This document shows positions 50,747 through 58,916 of a DNA stretch of 64,000 nt, piece after piece. Position numbers and translations under genes: made by a program. This DNA is from Anaerolineae bacterium (GTDB lineage Bacteria > Chloroflexota > Anaerolineae > Aggregatilineales > Phototrophicaceae). Position 1 is the stretch's first letter. Each line of letters starts with the position of its first letter. Under the pieces are notes generated by a model. It was not told the DNA's origin, made no database searches, and worked only from the letters and a program-made list of their open reading frames with translations. The DNA is taken from NCBI GenBank assembly GCA_022824465.1, contig JAJDZV010000009.1, forward strand, positions 241,034 to 305,033, written 5' to 3'.

Positions 50747-53572
50747 TTAACGGGCGGCCGCCAACGCGGCGCATGCCGGGCAGGCGCCATCCGGGCGGAC
50801 GATGGCATAGCCAGCCTGCGGGTCGCTGCCGTAGTGCGTAAAGTCGATATTCCAGACGATGAAGAGAGGCACTTGCCCGCTGCGAGAAGCAAGCGCGGCG
50901 GCTTGCGCCAGCCAGGTCGCTTGCTGCTGCAAGGTGACGTTCTGCGCCCAGCTGAAATAGGAGGGCAGATTGGGCAAGCCCTCGGAGGTGAGATAACCGA
51001 TCTCAGTAAAGCAGATCGGCTTGCGGGTGATGCTGATGTAGCCGTTCAGCATGCCATAAAAGTAGCGCGTGTAGTAGTTGTCGCCGCGGGGATCGCCGCT
51101 GGTTTGGCTCGGCGGCACGATGCCTTCGTTGTAATGCGCGCCGACGCAGTCGAGGTGATTCAAGCCGCCGCCTTCCACCATCTGCCGCAGCCAGCGATTA
51201 TCCGGCATCACTTGGTCGGGAATGTGCGAAACGCCGGTGGGAGCGGGCGCGGCGCTGATGACCATGGTATTGGGGTTGACCTGTTTGATCTTGCGGTAGG
51301 CGATGGCGAGGAGCTCGGCATAGGCGATGCCGCTGATCTGCCCGCGGGGCCATTCGCGGTCGAGATTCGGTTCATTCCAGACTTCGATGGCGTCAGCGCC
51401 TTGGCTGGCGATCCGCTGCAGCCAGGATGTGTAGGAATCAATATAGCTCTGCCCGCCGGCCGCCATCTCGTCGGGGCTGCCGACCGTGCCGATAAGCACT
51501 TTGAAGCCGTTATTGTGCGCCGCGCCAATGATCGGACCAACATCCTGGGGACCATGCCAACTAAAGCGCGCCTGTTTTTTCATCCAGGTCATGCCGGCGG
51601 CGCGCATCGCCCCGATCGCTCGCCCGCTGTGTGTTTCGGTGACGTGGCCGCCGATGGCGATCCTTATGCTGCCGGCTGGCGGGGGACCGGCGGCAAAATC
51701 TGCTGCCGGCGCGCGAACCGGCGCGACTACTGCGGGACGAGGCACGGGAGTCGGCGTCGGGGTGGGCGTGGGTGTCGGCGTCGGCGCGAATATGGGCAGA
51801 ACGGCGCCCTGCCGCGCGCTTTGAACGCCATCCGCGGCGATGACAGACCAATTGACGGCGTAATTGCCGTCAGGCGCTTCCAGCGTCATGACCAGCTCCG
51901 CGCCGATGCGGGCGTCCACGCGGTCAATGGGACCGGCGTCGCCGTCAATCGACCAGCGCGCCCCGAGTTGATTAGGCGGCGCATTTGTATTTTGCTGCGA
52001 GCGGAAGCGCATGATGACGGGCAGGACGCCGGCAAAGACATCGCGGGCCAGCAGATCGTCCAAGGCGATGCCGCCCAGGGCGTATGGACGAAGGCGCTCC
52101 AGCCGAGCGCTAAGCGCGGCGGCATCAGTCAGCCATATCCGCGCGATGGCTTCGCCCGCGTCGTCAAGGTAATCGAGATAGAGGAGCTGCAAGTCGCTGT
52201 CGATTCCCACTTGCGCGGCGTAACCGCTGAGCGCGGCAGTAATGACAGTTCCGGGCTCAATTGTACCGGTTTCGCTCAAAGTTTCCGCGTCCAGTTGCAC
52301 ATCGCCCAGGGCGGAGAAGGCTTCGTGCCAGCCGATGGGCCTAACCGCGCCGTCGACTTCGCGTTGGGAGCGAACGCTCAGCGCGAGCAAGATCTTACGG
52401 CGATCAACCTCGGCGCTAGCGCGTCGCAGAAGCTTCGCCAGCGCGGCATCGGTCGCGGTCGCGAAATCCAGCGGATGCAGCGGCGCGCGCAATACGAAGT
52501 AATCGGCCGCGGCCCCAAGTCGCGCCCAGTCGTAGGCCGGGCTTCGCCAGAGGCCAGCTTCATCGCGTGTCTCCGTGACGACGATTCCCAAACGCAAATC
52601 GCTTTGAGACAGGCTGACCGCCAACTCAGTAATGAAATCGGTGAAGTTATCGCGAAAGGCGGCGTCGAAACCGCGATAATCGATGAAGACGCCAGCGAAG
52701 CGATTGTGCCTGGCCAAGTTGGTAATCTGATAGATATGCTCCTGGCGCCGGGCGGGAGCGCTGATGATTCGCTCGACAGTCGCCCGGTCGAGCGCTTGGG
52801 CATCGCTGAAGTTGCGAATCACGGGCATGTAGCGGTATCCTGACGCGTTATCGCCGCCGGGCGCAAGACTGCCGACCAAGCCGCCGCGCCATGTCGGCCG
52901 CAAGCCCGCTGGGCTCAGGATTGTCGTCAGGTTAAGGACGTCGGCGTTCAGGTCCTGCTTTACGTCTTGCCCGACGAGAATGACGGGCGCCGTGGCCTGA
53001 TGTTCGAAAAGCGCGATGGCTAGGGGTACATATGACGAATGCGCCACGAACTTGTCGCCGTCGGCTGTCCCGGGCGCGAAAAGCCAAGATTCGCCATCCC
53101 AGCCATGCAGGGCTAGGCGATCGCGGCTGGTCACTGCTAGGGGAATGTCAAGCTCGAATCCCAGGCTAGCGGGCGCTTCGCCGCGCGTTTGAATCGTGTA
53201 TAGCGGGCTGCGGCGGGTGAGTTCCGCGGGCAAACTGTCGAGAGCGCTCACGAGCCATTGTTGGTCAGCCTCAGGCGCGGCGAGTTCGTCTTGGGTCAAC
53301 CGCGCCGCTTTGAGGCCGAATCCGTCGTTTGGGGCGTCGGCTGGCAGGCTGATTGTGAGCTCGTCATGGAAGGTATGGGCGGGGGACGCGGCGTTGAGCG
53401 GCGTATAGGACAGGGAGAGCAGACGCTCTGGCAGGCTGAATGGGGGGAGGAAGAGGGCGATGATCGTGAGGATGGCGGCGAGCAAGACGGAGGCGGCGGC
53501 GACATGCCAACAGCCGGAGGGGCGGCGAGGCGGAGTTGGGGGAGTGTCAGCGATGCGGAACTCAGCTGTCAA
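50747..53572 (-). CDS. two-domain exported glycoside hydrolase-like protein (degenerate GH18-like plus GH-A-like), copy 3
   Basis: The 941-residue protein has an N-terminal membrane helix (about 23-43), a beta-rich domain, a barrel-like domain resembling GH18 (FAGVFIDYRGFD where active enzymes have DxxDxDxE), a TPTPTP linker near 613, and a C-terminal GH-A-like barrel with VWNEPNLDREW (Glu734) and FTEIGY (Glu857). The last barrel is similar to copies 1 and 2 (SAAPAPTG, LDCVGAHYNEG). Start is TTG overlapping the aldolase stop by 11 bases. The GH18-like part lacks the catalytic Glu pattern, so only the C-terminal barrel is likely active. Confidence 0.75.
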   Translation of the reverse strand: MTAEFRIADTPPTPPRRPSGCWHVAAASVLLAAILTIIALFLPPFSLPERLLSLSYTPLNAASPAHTFHDELTISLPADAPNDGFGLKAARLTQDELAAPEADQQWLVSALDSLPAELTRRSPLYTIQTRGEAPASLGFELDIPLAVTSRDRLALHGWDGESWLFAPGTADGDKFVAHSSYVPLAIALFEHQATAPVILVGQDVKQDLNADVLNLTTILSPAGLRPTWRGGLVGSLAPGGDNASGYRYMPVIRNFSDAQALDRATVERIISAPARRQEHIYQITNLARHNRFAGVFIDYRGFDAAFRDNFTDFITELAVSLSQSDLRLGIVVTETRDEAGLWRSPAYDWARLGAAADYFVLRAPLHPLDFATATDAALAKLLRRASAEVDRRKILLALSVRSQREVDGAVRPIGWHEAFSALGDVQLDAETLSETGTIEPGTVITAALSGYAAQVGIDSDLQLLYLDYLDDAGEAIARIWLTDAAALSARLERLRPYALGGIALDDLLARDVFAGVLPVIMRFRSQQNTNAPPNQLGARWSIDGDAGPIDRVDARIGAELVMTLEAPDGNYAVNWSVIAADGVQSARQGAVLPIFAPTPTPTPTPTPTPVPRPAVVAPVRAPAADFAAGPPPAGSIRIAIGGHVTETHSGRAIGAMRAAGMTWMKKQARFSWHGPQDVGPIIGAAHNNGFKVLIGTVGSPDEMAAGGQSYIDSYTSWLQRIASQGADAIEVWNEPNLDREWPRGQISGIAYAELLAIAYRKIKQVNPNTMVISAAPAPTGVSHIPDQVMPDNRWLRQMVEGGGLNHLDCVGAHYNEGIVPPSQTSGDPRGDNYYTRYFYGMLNGYISITRKPICFTEIGYLTSEGLPNLPSYFSWAQNVTLQQQATWLAQAAALASRSGQVPLFIVWNIDFTHYGSDPQAGYAIVRPDGACPACAALAAAR

Positions 53573-54227
53573 TGGTCAGCGCCTCCATCCCGCTCCGGGC
53601 GCTTTGCACGGCGTTGACGAGAATCCGCGCCCGGCTGCGCAGCCTGGATTTCGACCAGGTCCCGTCGCCGACCAGCCAGCCGCCCATCCCGCAGGCGACC
53701 GCGCCCGCTTGCAAAAAGGCGCGCGCGTTTTGGTCATTCATGGCGCCGTTGCACATGAAGCTCATGTGAGACAGCGGTCCGAAGACCGCATCAAAGTAGT
53801 CGATTCCCAGCGCGCCGACAGGAAAGAGCTTGAGCAGCGGCACGCCGGTCTCCCAGGCAGCCACGGCTTCCGATGGGGTGGCGACGCCCGGTCCCATCAA
53901 GATTCCGCGCTCCATGACCGCCTCCACCACATCGGGCTGAAACGCGGGCGAGACCACAAAGTCTGCGCCGGCATCCATCACAGTGATGGCAGTTTCAGCA
54001 TCAAGCACGGTGCCCATGCCGACGCATGCCTCCGCGCCATATTCGGCTTTGACCGCCTGCATCGCCGCGATTGGCTGCGCCGAATTCATCATCATCTCAA
54101 AGACGGTGATGCCTTCGTTCATCAGCACATCGCTGACGCGCAGGGCGACCTCGGGCGGAAAGGCGCCGCGCATTCCCGCGACAATGCCGCTGGCTGTGAT
54201 CGCCTTCAGTGACTCTTCACTGTCCAT
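53562..54227 (-). CDS. KDPG/KHG aldolase (2-dehydro-3-deoxyphosphogluconate or 4-hydroxy-2-oxoglutarate)
   Basis: The 221-residue protein is a class I aldolase of the Eda type. Glu44 in VFEMMMNS and the Schiff-base Lys133 in PLLKLFPVG are visible, with the phosphate-binding CNGAM replacing the usual TGG. It cleaves KDPG or a related 2-keto-3-deoxy acid to pyruvate and an aldehyde. ATG 54227 has a GAGAG ribosome site at 7 bases; ATG 54233 is an alternative. It heads the minus-strand group with three glycosidase-like genes and faces the glycerate kinase, which suggests sugar-acid catabolism. Confidence 0.85.
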   Translation of the reverse strand: MDSEESLKAITASGIVAGMRGAFPPEVALRVSDVLMNEGITVFEMMMNSAQPIAAMQAVKAEYGAEACVGMGTVLDAETAITVMDAGADFVVSPAFQPDVVEAVMERGILMGPGVATPSEAVAAWETGVPLLKLFPVGALGIDYFDAVFGPLSHMSFMCNGAMNDQNARAFLQAGAVACGMGGWLVGDGTWSKSRLRSRARILVNAVQSARSGMEALTIDS

Positions 54228-54376
54228 TATCATTCTCTCACCCGGATTCTGACCTAGCAATTATAATATGTTTCAAATTCAATCACGCCAGTACGATCTG
54301 CGACAGGGAGTTCAATTTGGGTTTGGAGCGTCGCTTTGGTCTGCCTCGCGCCCCGGCTCCCTCTCCGAATCATCTG

Positions 54377-54561
54377 CTGAGGACAGGACAGGTTAGTCGC
54401 ACAGTCATTGTTGGCGGTAGAGAAGGCAGTTTGCGGGCGAGCCAGTGGCTCGCCCCTACAGAATTCGTCAGATTTTGGCGTACGAACTTTGGCGCGTTGC
54501 GTCAAATCCGGTCGACGCATTTGCGCGCGGCATCCATTCTCGCTAGGTGTCCTGTCCTCAG
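54377..54561. mobile_element. 185-bp MITE-like element with 14-bp inverted ends
   Basis: CTGAGGACAGGACA (54377-54390) and its exact reverse complement TGTCCTGTCCTCAG (54548-54561) bound a 185-base segment. Flanking sequence is also partly inverted (CTCTCC and GGAGAG outside the arms). No transposase is encoded. No clear target duplication was seen. It may be a non-autonomous element or a large regulatory palindrome. Confidence 0.5.
54435..54455. repeat. GGGCGAGCC palindrome
   Basis: GGGCGAGCC (54435-54443), loop AGT, GGCTCGCCC (54447-54455), followed by CTACAG. It is perfect over 9 base pairs, shares its CTACA tail with the palindrome at 9973, and lies inside the inverted-repeat element. Confidence 0.65.
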
Positions 54562-54759
54562 GAAGCATCAGAGACGGGGAGAGCGCTTCAAGCAGATGGA
54601 ATCATTAGGGCATATGCGCGTCTTGCAAGTGATAATGCGCGAATTCTTGGTCGAATCACGCTTCTCTGTTGGTAGGGGGATCGGCGGAGACTCGGGTACA
54701 AAAACATTTCAGCTCCTCCGCTCGTTCTGGGGGATGGGGCGGGGGGATGGGGGAAGCCT

Positions 54760-55908
54760 ATGAATATCCTGATCGCCGCTGGCGCTTTCAAGCAAAGCCT
54801 GTCCGCCGCTCAAGCCTGCGCCGCTATCGCCCGTGGCTTGCGCGATTCCGGGCTCAGCGCCCAGTTGGAAGAACTGCCGATAGCGGATGGCGGCAACGGC
54901 ACCCTGGACGCCTTACTCGCAAATGGAGGCCAACGATTGAGCATACCAGTTTTCGACCCCTTGGGGCGACCGATGGAAGCGGAATACGGGCTGGTGGACG
55001 CGGGCAAGACGGCGGTGATAGAAATGGCGCTGGCTTCGGGCTTGGAGCTTTTGTCGCGGTCGGCGTTGGATCCGCTGCGGGCGTCGACCTATGGCACGGG
55101 TCAACTAATGGCTGACGCCTTGGCGCGCGGCGTCGAAGGGATCATCATCGGTATGGGCGGCAGCGCGACCGTGGATGGCGGCATGGGCTGCCTGCAAGCG
55201 CTGGGCTTGAAACTGCTGGATGGAAGTGGACAGCCGATTCCAAGTGGCGGCGGCGGTCTGGCGGATATCGCTTCGATTGACGACAGCGGTCTTGACATAG
55301 GCTGGAACGAAATAGACATCCTCATCGCCTCGGATGTTGAGAATCCGACGCTGGGCGAAAAAGGCGCAGCGCGCGTCTTCGGACCGCAGAAAGGCGCCGA
55401 TGCCACCACCGTTGAGCTTCTCGAACGCAACCTGGCGCATTGCTTTACGACCATCAATGAGCAGCGCGGCGTCGATGTCCGGCAGGTGAAAGGCGGCGGA
55501 GCGGCCGGCGCATTCGCGGCGGGCTTGATGGCATTCTTCAATTGCGAGATCGTCTCCGGCATTGATCTGGTGCTGGCGCGGAATCGTTTTGCGGAGAAAC
55601 TCGGCGAGGCTGACCTGGTGATCACTGGCGAGGGACAGATCGACGCGCAAACGCTGGATGGTAAAGGACCGCTGGGCGTGACGAAACTGGCGGGGGGGCA
55701 TGGCGTGCCGACCATCGCCCTTGCAGGCGGGCTGAATATCGACGATGCCCGGCTGCATGAGGCCGGTGTGCAAGCCGCGTTTTCCATCGTTGACCAGCCG
55801 ATGTCGCTGGAGGCGGCGCTGGCAGATGCGGATGATCTGCTGCGGCGGGCGGCCATGCGCTTGGGTTATGTGCTGCAATTGCCGCTCAGGCATAGCGAAA
55901 CGCGCTGA
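54760..55908 (+). CDS. glycerate kinase (GarK/GlxK type)
   Basis: The 382-residue protein has the glycerate 2-kinase landmarks: AAGAFKQSLSAAQAC, LPIADGGNGTLDAL, IGMGGSATVDGGMG, GGGAAGAFAAGLMAFF and VITGEGQIDAQTLDGKGP. It phosphorylates D-glycerate. A G-rich stretch ending GGGGGAAGCCT lies before the ATG. It diverges from the KDPG aldolase, and together they would handle pyruvate- and glycerate-yielding breakdown of sugar acids. Confidence 0.92.
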   Translation: MNILIAAGAFKQSLSAAQACAAIARGLRDSGLSAQLEELPIADGGNGTLDALLANGGQRLSIPVFDPLGRPMEAEYGLVDAGKTAVIEMALASGLELLSRSALDPLRASTYGTGQLMADALARGVEGIIIGMGGSATVDGGMGCLQALGLKLLDGSGQPIPSGGGGLADIASIDDSGLDIGWNEIDILIASDVENPTLGEKGAARVFGPQKGADATTVELLERNLAHCFTTINEQRGVDVRQVKGGGAAGAFAAGLMAFFNCEIVSGIDLVLARNRFAEKLGEADLVITGEGQIDAQTLDGKGPLGVTKLAGGHGVPTIALAGGLNIDDARLHEAGVQAAFSIVDQPMSLEAALADADDLLRRAAMRLGYVLQLPLRHSETR

Positions 55909-55974
55909 ATCAGCGTCTTTCGCCTGTAATCTCCGTCCGCATTGCCTTAGAATGCCCGCTGAAAGGGGCGGTGG

Positions 55975-57069
55975 ATGCAACGGATCGTACTGAAACTTGG
56001 CACGAGCGTGCTGACCAAGGGCACGGCGCATCTCAACCGGCAGCGAATGCTTGAGCTGGTGCAACAGGTGGCGGCGCTGCACAGCGAGGGGCGCGAACTC
56101 ATCGTCGTCACGTCGGGCGCGCAAACCGCCGGGCGCGAACGCCTCGACTTTCCCGATTTGGGCAAGTCAGTGCCGGCCAAGCAGATGCTTAGCGCTGTCG
56201 GCCAGAGCCGCTTGATGCACGTTTATCAAGATCTCTTCGATATCTTCGCCATCAACGTGGCGCAGATCCTGCTGACGCGTGACGATCTCAGTCATCGCGT
56301 GCGCTATCTGAATGCCCGCGACACGCTGGATACCTTGATTGAGCAGAGAATTATCCCAATCGTCAACGAAAACGACACCATCGCCACCGAAGAAATCCGC
56401 GTCGGCGACAACGACAATCTTTCCGCTTTGGTCGCCAGCGTAGTCGATGCCGATCTGTTGATCATCCTCACCGACCAGCCCGGCATCTTCACCGACGATC
56501 CGCGCAAGAACCCGGAGGCGGCGCTGATTCAAAACGTCAGGCAAATCTCCGACAACTTGTTCAAGCTGGCTGGCGGCGCCGGCAGCAGCATCGGCACCGG
56601 CGGCATGGCGACCAAGGTCCAGGCGGCGCAGATAGCCAGCCGCAGCGGCATCGAAACTATTATCGCCAGCGGCAGCGAACCTCAAGTCCTCAGCCGCATC
56701 GCATCGGGCGAAAAGATCGGCACACATATTGAAGCCGAGCGCAACCGCTCGGACAGTCGCAAGCGCTGGCTGCTTACTGATCGCGCGCAAGGCTCGCTGG
56801 TGGTTGACGCCGGGGCGGCGCGCATGCTGCTGAAGGGCGGCGCGAGCCTGCTGCCGGTGGGAATACGCGAAGTGCGCGGCGACTTTGAACGTGGCGCGAT
56901 GCTGGCTGCGCTATCGCCGGACGGCAGCGAGATCGCCCATGGATTGAGCAACTACGGCAGTGACGACCTGCGCAAGATCTGCGGGCAGAAGTCGCAAAGG
57001 ATCGTCGACATCCTCGGCTACAGCTATGGCGATGCCGTGCTGCATCGCAACAATCTGGTGCTGCTTTAA
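55975..57069 (+). CDS. proB: glutamate 5-kinase with PUA domain
   Basis: The 364-residue protein starts IVLKLGTSVLTKGTAHLNRQ and has VTSGAQTAGRE, IVNENDTIATEEIRVGDND and GTGGMATKVQAAQIA, matching the amino-acid kinase domain. A C-terminal PUA domain (about 275-355) completes the full-length form. It catalyses the first step of proline synthesis. GGGGCGGTGG precedes the ATG. Its pathway partner proA lies 1.85 kb downstream. Confidence 0.93.
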   Translation: MQRIVLKLGTSVLTKGTAHLNRQRMLELVQQVAALHSEGRELIVVTSGAQTAGRERLDFPDLGKSVPAKQMLSAVGQSRLMHVYQDLFDIFAINVAQILLTRDDLSHRVRYLNARDTLDTLIEQRIIPIVNENDTIATEEIRVGDNDNLSALVASVVDADLLIILTDQPGIFTDDPRKNPEAALIQNVRQISDNLFKLAGGAGSSIGTGGMATKVQAAQIASRSGIETIIASGSEPQVLSRIASGEKIGTHIEAERNRSDSRKRWLLTDRAQGSLVVDAGAARMLLKGGASLLPVGIREVRGDFERGAMLAALSPDGSEIAHGLSNYGSDDLRKICGQKSQRIVDILGYSYGDAVLHRNNLVLL

Positions 57070-57132
57070 CTTCGCCCCGCGTTCGCGAAATCCGAATATC
57101 GGGCGAAATATGTTAGACTCGTGGCAGAAGAG

Positions 57133-57732
57133 ATGAGGACGAACAGCGCTGTGGAAGTGAAAAAACGCCTCTACACCGTAGACGATGTCTGGGAAATGCA
57201 GAGCCAGCCCGGCGGCGCGGAGTACAACTACGAACTGGTCGCCGGAGAACTTATCGAAATGTCGCCGGTCAATCTGTTGCACTATTGGCTCGCATCCGAG
57301 ATATCAGGCGAGATTCGAGACTACTTGAAACAGCATGACTTAGGATATGTTGGCGCCGAAGGCGGCTTTTCTCCGCCACAGGATCGATACACACTCCTTG
57401 CGCCTGATGTCGCATTCGTCAGCAAAGACAGAATGCCTCAGCCATTGCCGCAGACTCTCGCCGGTTTCATGCCCGATCTCGCTGTGGAAATCATGTCGCC
57501 AAGCAACACGCTTAGGCAACTGCGGGAGAAAGCGGCGATTTATCTACGGAACGGTACGCAACTGGTTTGGATTGTGATTCCTGATCAAAAGGGAATCGAA
57601 GTCTGCCGCCTGACTGAAGACGGCGCAATCAAAGTCGAAGTCATCGGCATCGATGGCGCATTATCCGGCGAAGACATCCTGCCCGGCTTTAAGCTGCCGG
57701 TGCGCGAATTATTCCCGCCCATGACGAGCTAG
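57133..57732 (+). CDS. Uma2 family (DUF820) putative endonuclease, third copy
   Basis: The protein of about 199 residues has YTVDDVWEM, YNYELVAGELIEMSP, LAPDVAFVSKDR, MPDLAVEIMSPSNT with the catalytic Asp and Glu, and LVWIVIP. It is intact, unlike copy B. The start is uncertain: ATG 57133, GTG 57121 and GTG 57151 are all in frame. It lies between proB and proA. It ends against the next minus-strand gene with a shared CTAG at the stop codons. Confidence 0.82.
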   Translation: MRTNSAVEVKKRLYTVDDVWEMQSQPGGAEYNYELVAGELIEMSPVNLLHYWLASEISGEIRDYLKQHDLGYVGAEGGFSPPQDRYTLLAPDVAFVSKDRMPQPLPQTLAGFMPDLAVEIMSPSNTLRQLREKAAIYLRNGTQLVWIVIPDQKGIEVCRLTEDGAIKVEVIGIDGALSGEDILPGFKLPVRELFPPMTS

Positions 57733-58739
57733 CCGCCTGCCAAGCTCAACTGACGAAAACGGCTGCTGAGCCAGGCGCCGGCGAGGTAGATCCAGTACAT
57801 AAGAAAGAGAACCAGGTACTCGATAAGCGGTATGCGCAGAACTTCATTCACTTGATAGGGCTCGCGCATTACCAGGTAAACATATAGCGCCAAAAGCAGA
57901 AAGGAGCTATAGAAAACCTGCCGGACCCAGGGTCGCAGCCCCAAGCCGTGCATCTGCGTAACCAGGAAGATCGCCGCGAAACCAAAAAAGAACATGGGCC
58001 AGATGTTGCTGCTCTGGTTAAGCGCGACCTGAAATGCGTGGGGCAATACCAGTATTTCCAGCAGAAACATCCAGCGCTTGTTCAGGTGGACGCGCGTGAA
58101 CATCAATGAGCCTTGCGCCATCACCAGAATGACATGGATGAAGCCAATCAAATGTCCCCAGGTGGGAATCATCGGGTGAAACCAGAATGTGTAGATCACG
58201 GCAAAGCTGAAGAAATAGCCATGATATCTACGCAACCCATCGGTGAACGCCCGGCGGAACTTCACCTTTCTGCCAAAGAACAATCCGCGGCGTTGGTTTT
58301 CCATGCCCAGGATAACTATCAGCATCAGCGCAACCGCGAACTGCGCTGTCCAACTCGGAAGGTCTTGCGCGATGGCGTCGTAAAATAGCATCGTCTGCAG
58401 ATAATGCAGAAGGATAAAGACCAGATTGATGGCCAGCGCCCACACATTGACCGGACGCAAAGCATGGCGGTAATCTCGTTTGCTGTAACGCCTCTGGGCG
58501 TAGAGGATCGTCGCCAAAATGAAGAGCTGATGCAGCGCGAATCCCAGCCAGGCGGTGAGCTGCCCCCAAGCGGTTTGCTCGGCTAACTGCCACTCGTAGA
58601 CCAGCGGATCTTCCGGATGCGGGATAATTTCGAACTGGCTTAGCACGCCACCCAGCGCGACTATCGCGGCGCAAAGCGAGATCGAAAAGACCAGACTGAA
58701 ATTCACGATTTGCCTGGAATCAGTAAACTTTGGCAGCAT
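57729..58739 (-). CDS. polytopic membrane protein of unknown function
   Basis: The 336-residue protein has about nine predicted membrane helices with aromatic-rich, polar-poor segments. His residues occur in or near helices (FALHQLFIL, LLHYLQTMLF, FWFHPMIPTWGHLIG, LPHAFQVAL). I recognise no family. ATG 58739 has GGAG at 8 bases. It diverges from proA. Confidence 0.65.
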   Translation of the reverse strand: MLPKFTDSRQIVNFSLVFSISLCAAIVALGGVLSQFEIIPHPEDPLVYEWQLAEQTAWGQLTAWLGFALHQLFILATILYAQRRYSKRDYRHALRPVNVWALAINLVFILLHYLQTMLFYDAIAQDLPSWTAQFAVALMLIVILGMENQRRGLFFGRKVKFRRAFTDGLRRYHGYFFSFAVIYTFWFHPMIPTWGHLIGFIHVILVMAQGSLMFTRVHLNKRWMFLLEILVLPHAFQVALNQSSNIWPMFFFGFAAIFLVTQMHGLGLRPWVRQVFYSSFLLLALYVYLVMREPYQVNEVLRIPLIEYLVLFLMYWIYLAGAWLSSRFRQLSLAGG

Positions 58740-58916
58740 CGCGGCAACTCCAAACAAGCTATGCTCGTTCGCTTGCGATCAGTTTACCACCACCGCGGTA
58801 AAGTATTGATACGAGGCAGAAAGCTAAAAACGCCTTCGATTTCGGCGCAGCCGTTGCTTTTTTGCGGCAGCTATAGTATCTCATTAGCAATCAGCGAGCC
58901 GAAGGAAGGCCAGAGG

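Larger units (their letters stand above)
54234..54759. other. divergent intergenic region with an inverted-repeat element
   Basis: This 526-base region separates the aldolase and glycerate kinase genes. It contains an inverted-repeat element at 54377-54561 with an internal palindrome, and a G-rich stretch just before the kinase start. The open frames here show no recognisable protein. Confidence 0.6.

Noticed and set aside
50834..52843. 669-codon plus-strand ORF
   Set aside because: It is antisense to the two-domain glycosidase-like gene, which has an anchor, a linker and catalytic motifs; long shadows are common at this GC content.
54254..54763. ORFs on both strands in the aldolase-kinase gap
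   Set aside because: They run across the inverted-repeat element and give no recognisable protein.
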